From positions 1 to 63,181 of the forward strand of contig JAZRSA010000011.1 in the NCBI GenBank assembly GCA_045651205.1: DNA of 63,181 bases, in the 5' to 3' direction. This DNA is from UMGS1649 sp045651205 (GTDB lineage: Bacteria; Bacillota; Clostridia; TANB77; CAG-465). Positions 50,926-57,769 of the stretch are shown in pieces. The position numbers and the translations under genes are program-made. How positions within the stretch are numbered: the stretch's first letter is position 1; each line of letters begins with the position of its first letter. The notes beneath the pieces were generated by a model, which was given only the letters and a program-made list of their open reading frames with translations, did no database searches and was not told where the DNA came from.

Positions 50926-50954
50926 TTGTATTTTAACCCCATCTGTGATATACT
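50926..50954 (+). promoter_or_regulatory. Promoter of Gfo/Idh/MocA gene
   Basis: TTGTAT, 17-bp spacer, TATACT with extended TGA; RNA leader of about 42 nt to an AGGAGGG ribosome site. Confidence 0.7.
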
Positions 50955-51002
50955 TATTTCACCAAACTTAATTAAAATTCTTATGATTAGGAGGGTTCTT
51001 TT

Positions 51003-52073
51003 ATGGTACACAAGAAAATCGGTTGTGCCATTATCGGTTATGGCGGAATGGGTAACTGGCACGCCAACAAAATCACCCACGAGATGGGAGAATTCGCTGA
51101 ACTCATTGGAGTTTACGATACTAATCCCGCACGGAATCAAGTAGCAAGGGAAAAAGGATATCACTTTTACCTTGCCGAAGGCGAATTGCTTGCTGACGAG
51201 AACGTCCAGCTTGTGATTATCGCAACACCTAACGACGTCCACAAAGAAATCGCAATCAGAGCACTTGAAGCAGGAAAGCATATAATCTGTGAGAAACCTG
51301 TTACTATGTGTTCGCACGACCTCGAAGAAATAATTGAAGTAGCAAATAAGACCGGGTTGCTCTTTACTGTACACCAGAACAGACGTTGGGACGAAGATTT
51401 CCTTACGATGAAGAAAATCTTTGATGACAATACTCTCTCGAATGTGTACAGAATCGAATCCAGAGTTCAGGGTTCGCGTGGAATTCCCGGCGACTGGAGA
51501 AACCAGGTAGAGCACGGCGGCGGTATGGTATACGACTGGGGTATTCACCTTCTTGACCAGGCTCTTATGATGACCGGAACAAGAAAAATCCAGACAGTTT
51601 ATACCGAACTTACCAATGTTACAAACGAAAATTGTGATGATGGTTTCCGCACTACGCTTATCTTCGACGATGGCCTTTCCTTCTATGTTGAGGTTACCAC
51701 CAGCAACTTCATCTCTCTTCCCAGATGGTATATGCTCGGCGAGAATGGTACTGCTGTTCTTAACAACTGGTCTTGCAATGGCAAGATTGTTATGGTCTCT
51801 GATTGGGAGAACAAAGATGCTGTACCTATCGTAGCCGGAGCAGGTATTACCAAAACCATGGCTCCCAGAGATAAAGACTCCATCAAGGAATATCCTCTCC
51901 CTGTACAGAAAGAAAACTGGGGCGAGTATTACAAGAATGTATTTGCTTACCTTAGAGGTGAAGCAGATATTATTGTAACTCACGACCAACAAAGAAGACT
52001 CATCAACCTTGTTGAGGCAATCTTTGCTTCTGGTTATTCCGGAAGAGTCGTAGAATTTGAGAACGGACTTTAA
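51003..52073 (+). CDS. Gfo/Idh/MocA-family NAD(P)-dependent oxidoreductase
   Basis: A 356-residue sugar- or inositol-type dehydrogenase. N-terminal Rossmann: GCAIIGYGGMGNWHANKI, VIIATPNDVHKEIAI, HIICEKPVTMCSHDLEE (the EKP motif); the C-terminal domain contains HGGGMVYDWGIHLLDQALMM with the conserved Asp-His pair. The substrate is unknown. AGGAGGG ribosome site; promoter and terminator make it monocistronic. Its third codon positions are richer in G and C than the flanking genes, which also explains a long antisense open frame. This suggests acquisition from another lineage. Confidence 0.93.
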   Translation: MVHKKIGCAIIGYGGMGNWHANKITHEMGEFAELIGVYDTNPARNQVAREKGYHFYLAEGELLADENVQLVIIATPNDVHKEIAIRALEAGKHIICEKPVTMCSHDLEEIIEVANKTGLLFTVHQNRRWDEDFLTMKKIFDDNTLSNVYRIESRVQGSRGIPGDWRNQVEHGGGMVYDWGIHLLDQALMMTGTRKIQTVYTELTNVTNENCDDGFRTTLIFDDGLSFYVEVTTSNFISLPRWYMLGENGTAVLNNWSCNGKIVMVSDWENKDAVPIVAGAGITKTMAPRDKDSIKEYPLPVQKENWGEYYKNVFAYLRGEADIIVTHDQQRRLINLVEAIFASGYSGRVVEFENGL

Positions 52074-52078
52074 ACAAA

Positions 52079-52116
52079 ACAACACCAGCTGTTTAATTAC
52101 AGCTGGTGTTTATGTT
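52079..52116 (+). terminator. Terminator after Gfo/Idh/MocA gene
   Basis: Perfect 12-bp stem AACACCAGCTGT/ACAGCTGGTGTT with TTAATT loop, then TATGTTTTAT; the minus-strand gene ending at 52117 can share it. Confidence 0.85.
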
Positions 52117-52692
52117 TTATATATGTTTTATTTCAGATTTTTTATAGAATTTGGGCATTTCATTTTTTTCTGTTATTTCTACTAACACACTATCATTTTT
52201 ATCATCTATCCAAACAACAAATCCTCTTTCACCCGTTTCTTTTATTATGACTTCGTCATGCTCTTTATATTCTTCATCTTCTTTTGCCATTTTATTAAGT
52301 ATATTTGCTCCTACTCTCCCTATTTCATTTTCAAAGCCATCATCACCAATGCCTTTTGTTCTAATTAATTCTTGTATAACTTCAATTACCTCAAACAATT
52401 GTTCATCAGTCATATTTTTATTTACTTCAAAAGGTAATTTTAAGTCTTTTATATACCTTCTTTCTTCAACATTAAAATTATATTCTGTATCTTCTTCAGA
52501 AGATTCTAGTTCAGACAATCTTTGTGCCACTTGTACAACTTCTAGTGCCGATACTGTTTCTTCTCTTATTGAAATTAAATATTTCATCATTGCTTCTTGT
52601 TGGAAGTCCTTTTCCAACATATCACTTAACATTTTCGCAATATCCTCACGCAACCCCTGCGTTAATAATTCGTTTAATATTTTCTCTTGCAT
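52117..52692 (-). CDS. MQEK-type cassette protein C (191 aa, long form)
   Basis: Residues 1-63 are a helical module almost identical in its first 19 residues (MQEKILNELLTQGLREDIA) to the 70-aa protein at 53184 and similar to the 67-aa protein at 54068. The remaining ~120 residues are unique: an acidic linker, a helical region, then a C-terminal strand-rich segment (EVIIKETGERGFVVWIDD and VLVEITE) resembling a small KOW/SH3-like barrel. The upstream 66 bp, including the AAGGAGTAATAT ribosome site, is a near-perfect copy of the sequence before the 70-aa gene. Function unknown. Confidence 0.68.
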   Translation of the reverse strand: MQEKILNELLTQGLREDIAKMLSDMLEKDFQQEAMMKYLISIREETVSALEVVQVAQRLSELESSEEDTEYNFNVEERRYIKDLKLPFEVNKNMTDEQLFEVIEVIQELIRTKGIGDDGFENEIGRVGANILNKMAKEDEEYKEHDEVIIKETGERGFVVWIDDKNDSVLVEITEKNEMPKFYKKSEIKHI

Positions 52693-52706
52693 ATATTACT
52701 CCTTTT
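52641..52706. repeat. 66-bp direct repeat, copy C
   Basis: Same orientation and two differences from 53345-53410. It covers the ribosome site and first ~20 codons of the MQEK-type genes, marking a recent duplication or gene conversion. A more diverged third copy covers 54233-54285. Confidence 0.9.
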
Positions 52707-52720
52707 CTTATTCTTTTATT

Positions 52721-52891
52721 TATGATATAATTTTATTGCAATGAGGTGGACAATTGGCGCTTCCACATACCTTTATGGTCAAAAGAGATGAACGATAGGC
52801 GCCACGTTCCATTGCGAAGCCTAGTGACTTTGTCACTAGTTTTATCACACCACGTCATATTTGTTGAAACATATAAATATGTCGTGGTGTG
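52721..52891 (+). ncRNA. Putative small structured RNA 1
   Basis: An extended -10 TGATATAAT (52723-52731) predicts a start near 52738. The RNA can form P1 GCAATG/CATTGC (52738-52743 with 52810-52815, extendable by two pairs), P2 TGGCGC/GCGCCA (52755-52760 with 52799-52804), then a terminator CTAGTGAC-TTT-GTCACTAG-TTTT (52821-52843) and a second long hairpin CACACCACG/CGTGGTGTG (52846-52891) with TTTTT. No ORF with a ribosome site lies inside. Class unrecognised. Confidence 0.55.
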
Positions 52892-52898
52892 TTTTTAT

Positions 52899-52973
52899 TT
52901 ATACATTTTCTCCCCAATACCAATTAAGAATTATTTCTTCTATCCTTTGATAGAGTCGTTTTAAAATATTCAT
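52899..52973 (-). CDS. Cassette small ORF, copy C (24 aa)
   Basis: ATG preceded by GAGGAAGTAAT encodes MNILKRLYQRIEEIILNWYW plus GENV. The end resembles the ILGVDWGARE end of the 41-aa ORF in copy B, so it may be a shortened version of the middle cassette gene. Amphipathic helix with aromatic C-terminus. Confidence 0.42.
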   Translation of the reverse strand: MNILKRLYQRIEEIILNWYWGENV

Positions 52974-52987
52974 ATTACTTCCTCTTC

Positions 52988-53126
52988 TTTACTTAATTAA
53001 TATATTGTGTTATAATATTCCACATAAGAACCAGCTGCGGTTGATAATCCCGTACCTCGTTCTTTTTAATAGCAAATCCGCATTTTTTTGCAGACCATTG
53101 AGTCGTTAAGGATTTGTTATTTTTTT
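52988..53126 (+). ncRNA. Putative small structured RNA 2
   Basis: TTTACT-N17-TATAAT with extended TGT (52988-53016) predicts a start near 53023. Predicted folds: AAGAAC/GTTCTT (53026-53031 with 53059-53064) enclosing AACC/GGTT, then a terminator AGCAAATCC/GGATTTGTT (53071-53079 with 53110-53118) with ATTTTTTT. No convincing ORF. The two alternative hairpins followed by T runs look like an attenuator or antisense RNA. Class unrecognised. Confidence 0.5.
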
Positions 53127-53183
53127 ATGTTCATTAATACTAGAATATATTAACATCCTATTTTAATATACACATTCCTAAAT

Positions 53184-53396
53184 TTATTCTTCATCTTTTT
53201 CCAAAGATTCTAACTTAGTTAGCTTTTGGGCAAGTTGTATTACATCTAATTCACTTACCGTTTTATCTCTTACCGAAATCAAATATTCCATCATAGTTTC
53301 TTGTTGCACTTTATTTTTCATTAATCTACTTATCATACCAGCTATATCCTCACGCAAACCCTGCGTTAATAACTCGTTTAATATTTTCTCTTGCAT
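53184..53396 (-). CDS. MQEK-type cassette protein B (70 aa)
   Basis: Helical module without membrane segments; first 19 residues identical to the 191-aa protein (MQEKILNELLTQGLREDIA), then GMISRLMKNKVQQETMMEYL and SVRDKTVSELDVIQLAQKL. AAGGAGTAATAT precedes the ATG. Third gene of cassette B after the 61-aa and 41-aa ORFs. The repeated pattern (R/K)E-TVS-xxVxQxAQxL suggests a conserved protein interaction surface. Function unknown. Confidence 0.68.
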   Translation of the reverse strand: MQEKILNELLTQGLREDIAGMISRLMKNKVQQETMMEYLISVRDKTVSELDVIQLAQKLTKLESLEKDEE

Positions 53397-53410
53397 ATAT
53401 TACTCCTTTT
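53345..53410. repeat. 66-bp direct repeat, copy B
   Basis: Near-identical partner of 52641-52706 in the same orientation; see that entry. Confidence 0.9.
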
Positions 53411-53419
53411 TATTACCTT

Positions 53420-53545
53420 TTAGAAATCTTCTTCTCTTGCTCCCCAATCTACACCTAGTATCCTGGTTAAAAGCTCATTGAATTTGAAAAAGACTTTTGC
53501 TATAGGAGTCATAATTATTATTTCTAATTCCTTTAATGTTTTCAT
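53420..53545 (-). CDS. Cassette small ORF, copy B (41 aa)
   Basis: ATG overlaps the stop of the 61-aa gene in TAATG, so translation is coupled. The peptide begins MKTLKELEIIIMTPIAKVFF and ends RILGVDWGAREEDF. A hydrophobic-amphipathic helix fills the middle. It corresponds roughly to the C-terminal half of the 123-aa protein in copy A. Evidence is the coupling, position and the faint similarity between copies. Confidence 0.5.
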   Translation of the reverse strand: MKTLKELEIIIMTPIAKVFFKFNELLTRILGVDWGAREEDF

Positions 53546-53730
53546 TATGCTAGTTTCTCCATCCACCAATCTATTATTCTTCCTGCTATCTTATTAAATT
53601 TGTGTTTTACAAATAATCTTTTTACTAATTTAGTAACTTCTTTTCTACGTTTTTGCCTCATCGGAACTTTTGCTAATACATCTCCATCTAACCAAGGACA
53701 AATTATTAATTTGCTTCCGTTTCTTTCCAT
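53545..53730 (-). CDS. MERNGSK-type cassette protein B (61 aa)
   Basis: Starts MERNGSKLIICPWLDGDVLA, is strongly basic in the middle (MRQKRRKEVTKLVKRLFVKHK) and ends with RIIDWWMEKLA. It matches the first ~60 residues of the 123-aa protein in copy A (MERNGSKFIFCPFLEDGVL then LIDWWMDK). GGGGAAG ribosome site and a conserved promoter upstream. The basic character may indicate nucleic-acid binding. First gene of cassette B. Confidence 0.66.
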   Translation of the reverse strand: MERNGSKLIICPWLDGDVLAKVPMRQKRRKEVTKLVKRLFVKHKFNKIAGRIIDWWMEKLA

Positions 53731-53750
53731 ATTCTTCCCCTTCTACCGTT

Positions 53751-53779
53751 ATATTACCACTTGTTTTTTAGTTTTGCAA
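53751..53779 (-). promoter_or_regulatory. Cassette B promoter
   Basis: Minus strand TTGCAA, 17-bp spacer, TAATAT with extended TGG, identical in hexamers and in AACAAGTGGTAATATAACGG to cassette A. Confidence 0.72.
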
Positions 53780-53834
53780 GAAAAGATGTTAATGGTATTC
53801 GCATTTAATTTATTAATTAATTAATATAACAAAC

Positions 53835-53938
53835 ATAAAAAGAATTAGCCAAAATCGTAGTACATCAGATAAAACCTTCTCTACATCGTTGGCTAATTCA
53901 TCTACTAATAGTATAACACCGCAAAAATCAGCTGTCAA
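53835..53938 (-). ncRNA. Putative small RNA 3 or attenuated leader
   Basis: Consensus minus-strand promoter TTGACA-N17-TATACT (53910-53938) with extended TGT. The transcript would run from about 53903 to 53837 and fold into GAATTAGCCAA/TTGGCTAATTC (53889-53899 with 53842-53852), followed by CTTTTTATG. It sits between cassettes A and B, about 60 bp upstream of the cassette B promoter. The frame is open through the hairpin but lacks a start codon after the transcription start. Confidence 0.6.
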
Positions 53939-54067
53939 CACCAGTAATTATTCTATACGAAAATACTCTTCTTTTCTTTTAATAGTTTAGATATTCCTTT
54001 TATACTAATCAGAATTTACAGTACTCTAAAACTTATTGTGCTCTCGTTGTGTTATTTAATTACATTG

Positions 54068-54271
54068 CTAAGCTTCTTCATGTTCTAATTCAGACAATCT
54101 TTGTGCCATTTGTATTACTTCTACTGAGGATACTGTTTCTTCTCTTATTGATACTAAATACTTCATCATTGCTTCTTGTTGGAAGTCTTGTTTCAATATT
54201 CTAGTTAAATGCCCCGCAATATCTTCTCTTAAGCCTTGTATTATTAATTCGTTTAGTATTTCTTCTTGCAT
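54068..54271 (-). CDS. MQEK-type cassette protein A (67 aa)
   Basis: Begins MQEEILNELIIQGLREDIAG and continues with QQEAMMKYLVSIREETVSS, VEVIQMAQRLSELEHEEA. It is closer in its middle part to the 191-aa protein than to the 70-aa one. GGGGTAATAT ribosome site, 24 bp after the 123-aa gene. Helical, no membrane segment. Second gene of cassette A. Confidence 0.68.
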   Translation of the reverse strand: MQEEILNELIIQGLREDIAGHLTRILKQDFQQEAMMKYLVSIREETVSSVEVIQMAQRLSELEHEEA

Positions 54272-54295
54272 ATATTACCCCTTTTAATTCTCTAT

Positions 54296-54667
54296 TTAGC
54301 AATGAATGCAGCTAATTTGAGAAACAAATTTATACCATTTTCTATATATAATATCTACTACATACATTTCATCTAATCTTTCTAGATTCTCTCCATATTT
54401 TTCTTCGATTTTTTCTATAATTGGGCAAACTACTTTTCCAAGCAATTTCACCATTAAATCTCTAATTGATATAAATGGTTGCATATATTCTTTATCCATC
54501 CACCAATCTATTAACCTAGCTGGTATATGTTTATATTTTCGTTTTGCGAAAGCTTTCCCGATAATATTTGTTAATTCTTCTCTTCGTACGTTTCTTGCAT
54601 GAACTCTTTCTAATACACCATCTTCTAAAAAAGGACAAAATATAAATTTACTTCCGTTTCTTTCCAT
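54296..54667 (-). CDS. MERNGSK-type cassette protein A (123 aa)
   Basis: Residues 1-55 match the 61-aa protein of copy B (MERNGSKFIFCPFL, basic KRKYKHIPARLIDWWMDK). The additional ~65 residues (FISIRDLMVKLLGKVVCPII, LERLDEMYVVDIIYRKWYKF) may correspond to the separate 41-aa ORF in copy B, so the two genes could be fused here or split there. Three cysteines lie at the C-terminus and elsewhere. GAAGGTGAATA ribosome site. First gene of cassette A. Confidence 0.66.
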   Translation of the reverse strand: MERNGSKFIFCPFLEDGVLERVHARNVRREELTNIIGKAFAKRKYKHIPARLIDWWMDKEYMQPFISIRDLMVKLLGKVVCPIIEKIEEKYGENLERLDEMYVVDIIYRKWYKFVSQISCIHC

Positions 54668-54689
54668 AGATTATTCACCTTCTACCGTT

Positions 54690-54718
54690 ATATTACCACT
54701 TGTTTTGCTCATTTGCAA
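54690..54718 (-). promoter_or_regulatory. Cassette A promoter
   Basis: Minus strand TTGCAA, 17-bp spacer, TAATAT with extended TGG; same leader AACGGTAGAAGG as cassette B. A hairpin AAAACACC/GGTGTTTT at 54722-54753 just upstream ends the nrdD operon. Confidence 0.72.
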
Positions 54719-54721
54719 TAA

Positions 54722-54753
54722 AAACACCATATGAGTTTTCTCATACGGTGTTT
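54722..54753 (-). terminator. Terminator of nrdD-nrdG-FTR-like operon
   Basis: Stem AAAACACCGTATGAG/CTCATATGGTGTTTTT (one mismatch), ending in TTTTTATTG on the minus strand, just after the 60-aa gene. Confidence 0.85.
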
Positions 54754-54757
54754 TATT

Positions 54758-54940
54758 TTAATCTTTAATTGGAATAAATAGTTTACAACAACATTCTCCT
54801 GCTTCTATGAACTTGTCACATGGGCAAAGTGTTGTTTCGTTCTTCTCCACTCTGCAAGGACAGTGTCCATCTTTTTTTAATGTTCCTGTTATTATTTTGT
54901 CTACATATTCTCTATTTGGATTTAATCTATATCCTTTCAT
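54758..54940 (-). CDS. Ferredoxin-thioredoxin-reductase-like mini protein (60 aa)
   Basis: A 60-residue Cys-rich protein with three cysteine pairs: HCPCR, LCPC and ECCCKLF, the CxC...CxC...C(C/H)C layout of the ferredoxin-thioredoxin reductase catalytic chain, which combines a [4Fe-4S] cluster with a redox disulfide. It is shorter than the plant and cyanobacterial chain. It is the third gene after nrdD and nrdG, 11 bp downstream, so it may supply or regenerate reducing equivalents for the anaerobic reductase or its activase. That link is inference. Confidence 0.75.
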   Translation of the reverse strand: MKGYRLNPNREYVDKIITGTLKKDGHCPCRVEKNETTLCPCDKFIEAGECCCKLFIPIKD

Positions 54941-54951
54941 ATAACCTCTCT

Positions 54952-55518
54952 TTATACTTTTTGTGAAAAAACACTTCTATTTTTTTCTTTTAGATATATT
55001 TCATCTTTTAAAACTACTTCATTCGTTGCTAATGATTCTTGTACGTCAATTATTCTTTGATTTGAAGAACCTCTAAAGAATAGTTTTGGATCCTTGTTTT
55101 CTTCTTCGAATTTTCCATCAACTAAGATATCCACATTCTTTAATAATGCTGGTGTTTCTTCCCACATTGTACACATTTTATCTCTTATTTGTTTGTCGAA
55201 AAGGAAACCTGAATACGCCCAAATTGTTTTATCTGGATATACTTCTCTTACTTTATTAGTTAATTCAACTAACGCAGCTTGGTTTTCTTTTTCGAATGGC
55301 TCTCCACCTAAAAGTGATAGTCCAGTTATATAGTTTGGCTTAAGTGCCTCTAATATTTCGTTTATTGTATCTTCTGTAAACTCTGTTCCGTAATTAAAGT
55401 CCCATGCTTCTTCATTAAAGCAGCCTTTACAATGATGTCTACAACCACTTACAAAAAGCGAAACTCTAACTCCTGGTCCATTAGCTATATCCATTTTTTT
55501 TATTGTAGCGTAATTCAT
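54952..55518 (-). CDS. nrdG: Anaerobic ribonucleotide reductase activating protein
   Basis: A 188-residue radical SAM activase that generates the glycyl radical on NrdD. Motifs: NGPGVRVSLFVSGCRHHCKGC with the cluster cysteines (CxxxCxxC), NEEAWDFNYG, and LLGGEPFEKEN. Typical length for NrdG. It lies 10 bp after nrdD in the same operon, with GGAGAAAG upstream. The protein is oxygen-labile. Confidence 0.95.
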   Translation of the reverse strand: MNYATIKKMDIANGPGVRVSLFVSGCRHHCKGCFNEEAWDFNYGTEFTEDTINEILEALKPNYITGLSLLGGEPFEKENQAALVELTNKVREVYPDKTIWAYSGFLFDKQIRDKMCTMWEETPALLKNVDILVDGKFEEENKDPKLFFRGSSNQRIIDVQESLATNEVVLKDEIYLKEKNRSVFSQKV

Positions 55519-55528
55519 AATCTTTCTC

Positions 55529-57655
55529 CTATAAATGTAGTACTCTTGCTTTTATCTCCTTTGTTTTTCCTTCATTCCAGAAGTTTTCTCCTAGATATCC
55601 ACAAGTACGTCTTGTAACGTTCATTTTTCTCTTGTCTTTGTTTCCACAACTTGGGCATTCCCATTCGTTGTTATCGTTTATTATAATTTCTCCATCAAAT
55701 CCACAGCAATGGCAGTAGTCTGATTTAGTATTAAATTCTGCATATTGAATGTTATCATAAATAAATCTTACTATATCTTCTAATGCATCTAAGTTATGAG
55801 TAATATTTGGTATTTCTACATAAGATATTGCTCCACCTGAAGATATTGGTTGGAATTCACTTTCAAATGTAAGTTTTTGAAATGCATCAATTTTTTCTCT
55901 AACATCTACGTGATAAGAGTTTGTGTAGTAACCTTTATCTGTTACATCTTTGATATCTCCAAATTTTTCTTTATCTATTCTAGCAAATCTGTAACATAAG
56001 CTTTCTGCTGGTGTTCCATATAATCCAAAGCCTAAACCTGTTTCTTTCTTCCAAGTTTCACAAGCAGATCTTAATCTCTTTATAACTCTTATAGCGAAGT
56101 CTTTACCTTCTGGAGTTGTATGAGATACACCTTTCATAAGTTTTGTTACTTCGTATATTCCTATATATCCTAAAGATATTGTAGCATATCCATCTTTTAA
56201 GAACTTATCTATTTTCTCACCTGGTTGTAATCTTGCTATTGCACCATATTGCCAGTGTACTGGAGATATGTCTGATGTAGTTCCAAGTAATGCATGGTGT
56301 CTACACATTAATGCTTCATAGCATAAAGATAATCTTTCATCTAGTAGACTCCAGAATTTTTCTTCATCGCCTTCAGCAAGGATTCCTATTTGAGGTAAGT
56401 TAAGTGATACAACACCTTGGTTGAATCTTCCTTCAAATTTGTAATTTCCTTTTTCATCTTTCCAAGGAGATAAGAAGCTTCTGCATCCCATTGGGCTGAA
56501 TACATTACCTTCGTAGTTTTCTTTCATCTTCTTAGCTGAGATGTAGTCTGGATACAATCTCTTAGAAGAACATCTAACTGCAAGTTTTGTTAAGTAATCA
56601 AATTCCCCACCTGTTAGGTTGTTGTGCTCATGTAATACATATATTAGTTTAGGGAATGCTGGTGTTACATATACACCTTTTTCATTCTTTATACCTAAAT
56701 ATCTTTGTCTTAATATTTCTTCAATGATCATAGCTGTTTCTTTCTTGTATGGATCATTTTCATCAAGATTTAAGAATATTGTTACGAATGGAGATTGTCC
56801 ATTTGTAGTCATAAGTGTATTTATTTGATATTGTATTGTTTGAACACCTGCTGCAAGTTCATCTTTAAGTCTATCTTGAACTATATTTTCTATAGTTTCT
56901 TCAGATAATGTTCCTTTATATTTTTCTTCTAATTTAGTTTTGAATTTTTCATAGCTCTTTCTTAAGTATTTACCAAGATGTCTAATTTCTACAGATTGAC
57001 CACCATATTGGCTACTTGCAACTGCAGCTATTATTTGAGTCATAATAGTACAAGCAACTTGGAAGCTTTTTGGACTTTCAATTAATTTTCCGTTCATTAC
57101 TGTTCCATTTTCAAACATATCGCTTATATTTATTAAGCAGCAGTTGAATATTGGTTGTAAGAAATAATCCGCATCATGGAAGTGTAGAACACCATCTTCA
57201 TGAGCTTTAGAGATTTTTTCTGGAAGTAACATTCTCTTTGTTAAATCCTTAGAAACTTCTCCTGCTATTAAGTCTCTTTGTGTTGATGCAATATGTGCAT
57301 TTTTATTAGAGTTTTCTTGCATAACATCTTTGTTGCTATTTCTAATTAAAGATAATATAGATTCATCTGTTGTATTAGATTTTCTAACTAATGCTCTTGT
57401 ATATCTATATACAATATATGCTTTTGCAAGTTCGAATTTTCCAAGTTCCATTAATTTTTCTTCAATAATGTCTTGAACATCTTCAACTAGCATTCTTTTT
57501 TTCTTCAAACCTTCAATGTGTTTGATTATACCCTCTATTTCCTCGCATGAAGCAGTTTCACAATCTGGTACTTCAGCGTTAGCTTTTCCAATGGCTACAC
57601 GGATTTTCTCCGCATCATATTCAACGATTTTTCCGTCTCTTTTTACTATTTTCAT
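55529..57655 (-). CDS. nrdD: Anaerobic (class III) ribonucleoside-triphosphate reductase
   Basis: A 708-residue glycyl-radical reductase producing dNTPs without oxygen. N-terminal ATP-cone (MKIVKRDGKIVEYDAEKIRV, about 1-95) for allosteric control, catalytic body with NCCLINISDMFENGT, ASSQYGGQSVEIRHL and CRSFLSPW, the C-terminal zinc site CHCCGFDG plus CPSCGN, and the glycyl-radical motif RRTCGYLG before the end. Start is the ATG with GGGGGAGGTTAAT; the TTG five codons upstream is part of that site. Divergent from the Crp/Fnr regulator, whose predicted operator is centred at -41.5 of this gene. Confidence 0.97.
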   Translation of the reverse strand: MKIVKRDGKIVEYDAEKIRVAIGKANAEVPDCETASCEEIEGIIKHIEGLKKKRMLVEDVQDIIEEKLMELGKFELAKAYIVYRYTRALVRKSNTTDESILSLIRNSNKDVMQENSNKNAHIASTQRDLIAGEVSKDLTKRMLLPEKISKAHEDGVLHFHDADYFLQPIFNCCLINISDMFENGTVMNGKLIESPKSFQVACTIMTQIIAAVASSQYGGQSVEIRHLGKYLRKSYEKFKTKLEEKYKGTLSEETIENIVQDRLKDELAAGVQTIQYQINTLMTTNGQSPFVTIFLNLDENDPYKKETAMIIEEILRQRYLGIKNEKGVYVTPAFPKLIYVLHEHNNLTGGEFDYLTKLAVRCSSKRLYPDYISAKKMKENYEGNVFSPMGCRSFLSPWKDEKGNYKFEGRFNQGVVSLNLPQIGILAEGDEEKFWSLLDERLSLCYEALMCRHHALLGTTSDISPVHWQYGAIARLQPGEKIDKFLKDGYATISLGYIGIYEVTKLMKGVSHTTPEGKDFAIRVIKRLRSACETWKKETGLGFGLYGTPAESLCYRFARIDKEKFGDIKDVTDKGYYTNSYHVDVREKIDAFQKLTFESEFQPISSGGAISYVEIPNITHNLDALEDIVRFIYDNIQYAEFNTKSDYCHCCGFDGEIIINDNNEWECPSCGNKDKRKMNVTRRTCGYLGENFWNEGKTKEIKARVLHL

Positions 57656-57684
57656 ATTAACCTCCCCCAATTTCCTATACCGCT

Positions 57685-57742
57685 ATTGTACGCCCTAAAA
57701 AATATTAAAGCTGTTGCAAATGCAACTTTTTTGTGATATTAT
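57685..57742. promoter_or_regulatory. Divergent nrdD / Crp-Fnr regulator promoters sharing one palindrome
   Basis: The 14-bp palindrome GTTGCA-AA-TGCAAC at 57713-57726 is the candidate operator. For nrdD (minus) the -10 TACAAT is at 57685-57690, placing the palindrome centre at about -41.5. For the regulator (plus) the -35 TTGCAA (57714-57719) lies inside the palindrome, with 17 bp to TATTAT (57737-57742). This predicts activation of nrdDG and autorepression. Confidence 0.7.
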
Positions 57743-57769
57743 TAAAATAATTTTAGAGGTGATTTTTTT

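Noticed and set aside
50922..52085. 387-codon minus-strand open frame opposite the Gfo/Idh/MocA gene
   Set aside because: Gfo/Idh/MocA motifs are clear on the plus strand; the antisense frame is a by-product of GC-rich third positions and has no ribosome site.
52746..52964. 72-codon plus-strand ORF across small RNA 1
   Set aside because: No ribosome site and it would cross two strong hairpins with T runs.
52117..54718. CRISPR-like repeats in the cassette region
   Set aside because: The repeats are duplicated gene starts and promoters, not short regularly spaced units; no cas genes are present.
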